DNA of 64,000 nt from Cryptomeria japonica (Eukaryota > Streptophyta > Pinopsida > Cupressales > Cupressaceae), in assembly GCF_030272615.1 (NCBI RefSeq), contig NC_081414.1:781238119-781302118 (forward strand), in the 5' to 3' direction. Numbering within the stretch: position 1 is the first letter of the stretch; each line of letters opens with the position of its first letter. Position numbers and translations under genes: made by a program. This document shows positions 57,800 through 64,000 of this stretch, in pieces. The notes beneath the pieces were generated by a model, which was given only the letters and a program-made list of their open reading frames with translations, had not been told where the DNA came from and made no database searches.

Positions 57800-58640
57800 A
57801 ATGCTTGAGAGGTTGTTGACTCATCTTGAGAGATTAGGGTGGGGATCTTGTTTACAAGTTGTGTATCGGGAGGGTAAGAGCATGGAAGCAGGGGTGTTAA
57901 TTTTGCAGCTATGGGCATGGGAGAACATCCCAATATGTAGGTCGATAGTAGATGATTCTAGAGAGCCACACCAACCCATTTTTTATTGCTATTCAGGTTA
58001 TGTTCCTTAGGCCCATCTGGGCAAGACGAACTACTGGAGGAGACAACTAGATGATTTGATCGTGGTAGTATGGAGGTTGTATAGGGGTCTGGAGTTGTGG
58101 GATGATTAGAGAGCACAGAGGAAGGATATGTTCATGACTAGACCTCTCATCGACTGATCAATGTCTATCATTGACTGGTTTGTTGTATCTAGGGTGATGA
58201 GGCAGTATCGGAGACCATAGTGTATATCGCATGAGTTTACAACTTATGCTCAATATGGAGAGGAGGAGAGACGGGGATGGGCTCCAAGGTGATCATATTC
58301 TCTAAGCATGTAGGAGTTAGTTGGTTTATAGAAATAGAGATGGGATTATTTGGAGGATGTTGCAGATGTGGGGGTATTGCCCTAGTATAGGGATTGGTTA
58401 TAGAGACATCAATTTCCTAGATTCATAGATCTCGGAGAGCATGCACCTCTCATAGAGGAGGTCGAGGATGAGGCACCAATGTTGGTATAGGTACCAAGTC
58501 AAGTATAGGGATGAGGATAGGTGCAGGGATGAGGAAAGGTGCAGGGACTGAGAGTGGATACACCTAGGCAGGCAGGAGGTGATCCTATGACTACTAGAAG
58601 CAGGATACTGATAGTTCTGATACTTAATGTAAAGTACAGA
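57800..58640 (+). pseudogene. PMD gene copy A, third coding part
   Basis: Continues the PMD from 39460: LERLLTHLERLGWGSCLQVV, ILQLWAWENIPICRSI, HLGKTNYWRRQLDDLIVVVW, SRVMRQYRRP, FTTYAQYGEEERRGWAP. Copy B has LLQVWAYEHLPVTRPI, HWRRVIDDIDMVIW and DRVCRQFGRIQRMP at the same places. One frame holds more than ten stops. In the Gln-rich tail TAG stands at 58488, 58506 and 58518 and TGA at 58512 and 58530, where copy B-like codons would be CAG and CGA. It ends at the Copia-3 LTR. Confidence 0.85.
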
Positions 58641-60151
58641 TGCCAATAGCTAACAAGATGAGAGGGGGGGTGAATCATACAAACTTAATCTTCCAATAAA
58701 TCAACAGATTCAACCTCGGTAACATATACTACAACAATATAATCAAAACTGCTAAACATGGAAACTCATAAACACATAATCATCATAACACTCATAACAC
58801 CAAATTTAACATGGAAACCCAAATAGGGAAAAACCACTATGGGATTTTGGACCCACTAAGAAATATACTCTTCTAGAGTATGCTCAGTTAAAAGCAAATC
58901 TTGTTAAAGATTACAAACACATTGCTAGATGTGACCCGGTTAAGGGATTTCCCTCAGATTTGTTAGGATCTTCACTTTGTTAGAAGTGACCTTGTTAAAG
59001 GATTTCAAACACTCAACTAAAATGTTACCTTGCTAGAGGGTTTACAAATAAGACTGTTAAGTCCACTCGGTTAAGAGATTTTCTGTCACTTACAGAATAA
59101 CAGTAATAAAAATCTATCTACAACTTCACATCTAAAATTCTAAAGCAGATTCTTATTTGCTCAAAACAATCTAGTCATAAGACTTATCTTGTCCCTCTGC
59201 TAGGCTCTCTACTCTATTATTCAAATAGGTCTTCAATATTTTGTGCTCAATAATCCCTATGTAGCATCCATGTGCATACACTTGCCTGCATACATTGTTT
59301 ATGAACAATTCCTTATTTATAAACAATTGCTAACCACTTAATCTCCTTGATCACATTTCCCATGATCAATCTTAGCCATCAAATCTTCAAACTTGACCAG
59401 GTTCAATATATCCTTCCAATCTAAAAATGTTTTACCTTGCCTCAGGACTTGTGGTCCTTTCTTGGAACTTACACAAGGTTATTGCAGTTCAATCTGCACT
59501 GTAGATCTTCCTGTCGATTTTCCTTTGCCATAGATCCTTAACAAATTTTCATGCATGGCATACCAATCATTTATACATCTCCAGCTAATCATTGTCCTTC
59601 ATTAAATAATGATTTAATCCATCCAATGTGCACTGGCATAACTCAGTTGCAACGCAGTAAATACTAAACATTACTCTGTAGACATTCTGCCTTCATTAAC
59701 TAATATCCACAACCTTAGGGTTTACCAACTAGGTTACTTAGGGTTTACCGACTAGGTTCCTTGCTTGGTGATATAGTATAGTATTAACCTTACAATCAAC
59801 AACATATGTAGGATATCAAAACAATCTAAACATCATGATCTCATCATTGTCTAACTCGGTAATAGTTGCCCATTGAATATCTTATCCCTCCTCTTATTCA
59901 TCACATTTTTTCTATGTCTTTTATCAACATCTTAATTCTCTTCAAATAAATCTTCTCAAGATATGGCAACATCATACTAAATCAAATAATCAATTTCTTG
60001 ACATCAATGACAAAATAATGTTATAAAGATAGTTATCATCCTTCTTCAGTTATATGAAATAATCTCCAACAACCTTCTCAATATCCTTAATGAATATCAA
60101 CAATCTCCTGATATTGAAATGCCAACAATCTTTCTTACAGTAATGCCAACA
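58641..60151 (-). repeat. 3' LTR of Copia-3
   Basis: The right edge is exact: + strand aatgccaaca followed by the polypurine complement atctcccgctttgg. Near the left edge gaggggggggtgaatc repeats the signature of the other Copia LTR ends. From 58900 to 59090 there are loose repeats of ttgttaaaggattt and cggttaagagattt. Confidence 0.75.
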
Positions 60152-60663
60152 ATCTCCCGCTTTGGCATTGATGGAAAACCAACTTTTAAATGGTAATACC
60201 AACAAGATATTCAAATTGATTCAGATTCATATTGTTGTTAGACGTCTCCTGCTATCCTTGAGTTGTTAAAATCTTCTGAAATCTTCTCCCCTTTTTTTTA
60301 TTAGGCTTCTAAGCTATTGACTTGCATTTAGTCTCCTCAGTTTTACAATCTTTTCCCCCTGTCATTAGTCTTCTATTATTTAATCATTCAGGGGTTCCAT
60401 TCAATCAACCATTTAGTCTACCAACCATTTAGTCTTCTCCCCTTTTGACAACAATGCCAAAAAGTAAAAGAACTAAATCATGATTTCTTCCTCTGTAAAG
60501 TGATTTGCCTTGGTTTGTATCATCTCAGTCTCAGTGAGAGCAACTTGTCTCTATTCACTATTTCCTGCACAACTTTAGAAAACCTTCTAAAGTACGTAAA
60601 TCAGCATCAATCCACACATCATATTCTATAGATTCATTGAATTGATTCTTTCACCAAACTCAA
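60152..60663 (-). other. Copia-3 3' untranslated region and polypurine tract
   Basis: The - strand tract CCAAAGCGGGAGAT abuts the LTR. A second tract-like copy (TTGTCAAAAGGGGAG) lies near 60435, again the duplicated-tract pattern of the Copia elements here. Confidence 0.7.
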
Positions 60664-63600
60664 TCAATGAGTAGAAGATAGGGGTAGGACCCCTAACTTG
60701 CTTCTGAGATACTGAAAAGTGTCCCTTGGCAATGGCTTTGTGAAGATGTCTGCTAATTGCTCCTTTGAACTAATATATTCCAGCACAACTTTCTTCTCTT
60801 GAACTTCTTCTCTGAGATAATGATACTTTATAGATGTATGCTTTGTCTTAGAGTGCATTACTGGATTCTTTGAAATGTTAATGGCACTAGTATTATCACA
60901 GAATATAGTTACTAGTTCGATAAATTTCACATTTATACCTTCCAATAGTTGTTTGATCCATGCTATGTTGGTACAATTCAATGTTGCAGCAACATATTCA
61001 GCTTCTATTGTTGACTGTGAGATACATCCTTGTTTCTTGCTAAGCCAACTCACTAGTCTTTCTCCCAAAAAGAAAGCTCCACCACTTGTGATTTTCTTGT
61101 CATCTATTTTGCCTGCCCAATTAGCGTTGGTATAAACTTTTAAATCAAAATCATTCTTCTTTTCATATACTAAGCCATAATCTTCAGTGCCTCTCAAGTA
61201 TCTAAAAATTCTCTTGATTGTTGTCATATGTGTTTCCTTGGGATCTGCAGAGAATCTTGCTACAATACCTACTGCATGTGCTATATTCGGTCTACTATGC
61301 ACAACATATTGTAGTTTTCCAATCATAGATCGGTAAAGTGTCTCATCAACAGATGCAGATTCATCATTCTTCAATAATTTACAATTAGTAGTCATAGGAG
61401 TACTTACTAGTTTAGAATCCTCCATTCCAAATTTCTTCAAGATTTCCTTTATGTGCTTGGATTGAGTAATGAAAATCTCATCTTTCATTTGCAGTATCTG
61501 TAAACCTATAAAATACTTTATCTCATCGATTAGTGACATCTCAAATTCTTTGCACATTTCATTTCCAAAATTCTTGCATAGAGAGTCATTTCCACAAAAT
61601 ATAATGTCATCAACAAATATGGCCGAGATCAGTATTCCATTGTCCTCATCATTCTTCATGTAAATATTGTTGTTTTCACTTGTCCTTATTAAACCAATCT
61701 TGATCAAATAAGAGTGCAATCTTTCATACCATGCTCTAGGTGCTTGTTTCAGACCATATAAAACTTTGTTCAGTTTGCATACCTGATTTTTACTCTTGTC
61801 TTCAACAAATCCTCCAGGTTGTTCAATGTAAACTTCTTCTTCTAGTATACCATTCAAAAATGCAAATTTAACATCCATTTGATATACCTTGAAATTTTTG
61901 AATGTAGCATATGCCAACAATATTTTTACTCCCTGAAGTCTAGCCGCAGGTGCAAAAGTCTCACCATAATCTATTCCTTCTTCTTGAGCATAACCTTTGC
62001 AAACTAGTCTTGGTTTGTTGTGAATGACCTCACCTTTCTCATTTAGCTTGTTTTTGAAAATCCACTTAGTACCAATTACATTTTTATCCTTTGGTCTTGG
62101 GATCAGTGTCCATGTGTCATTCTTCTTGATTTGATCAATCTCTTCTATCATAGCATTTACCCAATCTTTACTGTTAAATGCCTCTTTCACTATTCTCGGT
62201 TCAAATTCAGATATCAAACATGTGTTCTATCTTAGTTTGTTCCTTGTCATCACTGGATCATCCTTATCTCCTATAATCTAACTTGATGCATGATGTCTTC
62301 TGAGATACTTGGCTAATATAGGCTCGGTAGGTTCTATATGATCTTCTTCATCACTTGGTAACTAGACATTATCTCCATTTTCTTCAGCAGCTTTCTCAGT
62401 AGGACTTCTCGGTTGAACATACACAAATTCTTCATAATCTTCTGGTTCTTTAGAATTTCCTTCATCATTTCTTTCTGCAAATTCAGCAATTTTCACATTT
62501 GCACTTTCCACTATTTTGTTATATGATTTGATCAGATATTTAAATGCTTTACTTCTAGAAGAATAACCAAGAAATGTTCCTTCTTCACTTTTCTGATCAA
62601 ACTTTCCATTTTTGTCATCTTTGTGAACATAGCATCTACTTCCAAAGATTTTAAAATAACTTACATTAGGTTTCTTGTCATACTAGATCTCATATGGTGT
62701 CTTCATAGTTCCTTTCTTCAATTGAACTCGGTTCAGGGTGTAAACTGCAATGCTGATTGCTTCTCTCCAAAATGTTTGAGGTACCCTCTTTTCTATAATC
62801 AGGGTTCTGGCACAGTCTACAATTGATTTGTTTCTTCTCTTGGTTATCCCATTTTGCTAAGGTGTTCTTAGTATAGATACTTGCCTCTTTATACCATGAT
62901 CATTGCAGAATAAGTTAAATTCATCAAAAGTGAATTCTCCTCCTCTATCAGATTTAAGACATTTCAGTTGTCTTCCTGTTTCATTTTCAACTCTTGCCTT
63001 GTACCATTTAAACATTTGAAAAGCTTCTGATTTTTCTTTTAAAAACATGACTGACATCATCCTTGAGTAATCATCCACAAATAGTATGAAATACTTATCA
63101 CCATAATAACTTTGAATTTTCATAGGACCACAGAGATCAGTGTGTACTAGATCTAAAATTCCTTTAGAAGTGTAGGACTTACTTCTAAAGCTGGATCTTA
63201 TCAACTTACCCATCTGGGGTCCTCGACACATAGCATTCTTAGGTTTTTCCAAACTCAGTAGACCTCTTACTCGGTGCTTCTTACTTATTTTGATCAGATT
63301 GTCAAAATTTACATGACAAAACCTTTTATACCATAACCAGGTATCATCTATCTTATCATAAGGACACTTATTCCGAGTTGAGTCAAGATGAAATGTATTA
63401 CCTTTTGTTTATGTCCTAGTAGTAGCTAACTTTCCATGCTTGTCATGAACTTTGACAATTCATTTCTGAAATTCTATTCGATATCCTGTATTATTTAGTT
63501 GTGCTACACTCAACACATTATATTTCAATCCTTCAACCCAATATACATCATCACATTTAGCATTGTCAAGAACTGTTATAGATCCTTTACCTTTCACCGG

Positions 63601-63786
63601 ACATGGTGCATCATTATCAAATCTTACATATCCTCCATCATAGTCTTCAAATTTAACAAACTTGTGTTTATCACCTGTCATATGATGTGAGCATCCACTA
63701 TCTATGATCCAAGAATCATTATTATTTATGTGAGATATTAGGGATTTTTCTTCATACCTTTCATTAGATCCATCCTTAATAGCCAC
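60664..63786 (-). pseudogene. Copia-3 protease-integrase-reverse transcriptase-RNase H
   Basis: One frame throughout. The protease has intact DSG (WIIDSGCSHHMTGD near 63700). Integrase: LVHTDLCGP and CLKSDRGGEF, with a TAG at 62857-62859 just before QNG, so the third acidic residue lies downstream of the stop. Reverse transcriptase and RNase H are open for 517 codons (62217-60664) with [40 protein letters not shown] and RNase [10 protein letters not shown]. In-frame stops: TAG at 62227, 62278, 62362, 62683 and 62857, TGA at 63460, TAA at 63409 (lowest + strand coordinate given). The 3' half is well preserved although the element cannot make a full polyprotein. Confidence 0.92.
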
Positions 63787-64000
63787 ATAAACAACTTCCT
63801 CTGTATCAGTTTCATCAGATTTGTCATCATTAGATTCCTCTTCAGCTACTAGACATGTCTTTCTATCTCTCCTTCTAAAGTCTCGGTGTCCTCTGTATCA
63901 GTTTCATCATATTTTTCATCGTTGGATTCCTCATTAGCTACTAGACATGTCTTTCTATCTCTCCTTCTGAAGTCTCGATGTCATCTATATTGGTTATCTT
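63787..64000 (-). pseudogene. Copia-3 gag end with a 92-bp tandem duplication
   Basis: Just upstream of the protease the gag reads RRDRKTCLVAEEESNDDKSD. A 92-bp segment is present twice (starts 63798 and 63890) with a few differences. Since 92 is not a multiple of three, the duplication shifts the frame and disconnects gag from pol. Confidence 0.8.

Larger units (their letters stand above)
58641..64000 (-). mobile_element. Copia-3, Copia element truncated by the window edge
   Basis: 3' LTR (58641-60151), 3' untranslated region and pol from RNase H back to gag are present. The 5' LTR lies beyond 64000, so no TSD can be checked. It inserted into the tail of PMD copy A. The left LTR edge (58641, or TG at 58629) is uncertain. 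Confidence 0.88.

Overview
The window is plant nuclear DNA, most likely from a very large, repeat-rich genome such as a conifer (inferred from deeply nested Copia and Gypsy elements; I cannot name the species). I see no ordinary host gene, tRNA, rRNA or CRISPR. Almost everything is a transposable element, and several boundaries can be read to the base because both terminal repeats and the target-site duplications (TSDs) are visible.

Layout: (1) 789-7422, Copia-1 on the + strand, inserted in or beside an older LTR remnant (to 8057). (2) 8058-12189, no recognisable gene. (3) 12190-20330, a decayed Gypsy pol on the - strand (Gypsy-C) whose integrase is split by Copia-2 (-, 12703-19583). (4) About 20576-58640, an old - strand Gypsy element (Gypsy-PMD copy A) that carries a plant mobile domain (PMD) gene in antisense. 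Its PMD gene is broken twice: by a TIR DNA transposon (23266-39188, itself hosting the non-autonomous Gypsy-A at 23747-31582), and by LTR element D (39461-57799). (5) Inside the LTR of element D sits a young Gypsy element (Gypsy-PMD copy B, 41088-53996) with LTRs of equal length that look identical and a perfect 5-bp TSD. It encodes gag, a protease fused to an integrase C-terminus, and again a PMD gene in antisense. (6) 58641-64000, Copia-3 (-), truncated by the window edge.

The most interesting biology is the Gypsy lineage that carries its own PMD gene. The old and the young copy share one plan: LTR, polypurine tract, a PMD promoter with a TATA box, a short 5' exon, an intron with a GTAAGT donor, and a PMD exon opening with ATG TTG GA. 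In copy B the leader of the sense (gag) transcript and the intron of the antisense (PMD) transcript both carry many copies of the same short motif, CGCGTCTGTGT, in the sense orientation of each transcript. Reverse transcriptase, RNase H and the integrase core are absent, so copy B would need an autonomous partner.

A second notable object is the TIR element at 23266-39188. It has about 40-50 bp TIRs, a probable 4-bp TSD, a decayed gene for a transposase-like protein of a family I recognise but cannot name, an orphan ORF, a recurring GATATCC palindrome, and a 1.6-kb satellite of alternating inverted units. Many nonsense codons are TAG at glutamine sites, which suggests decay by cytosine methylation.
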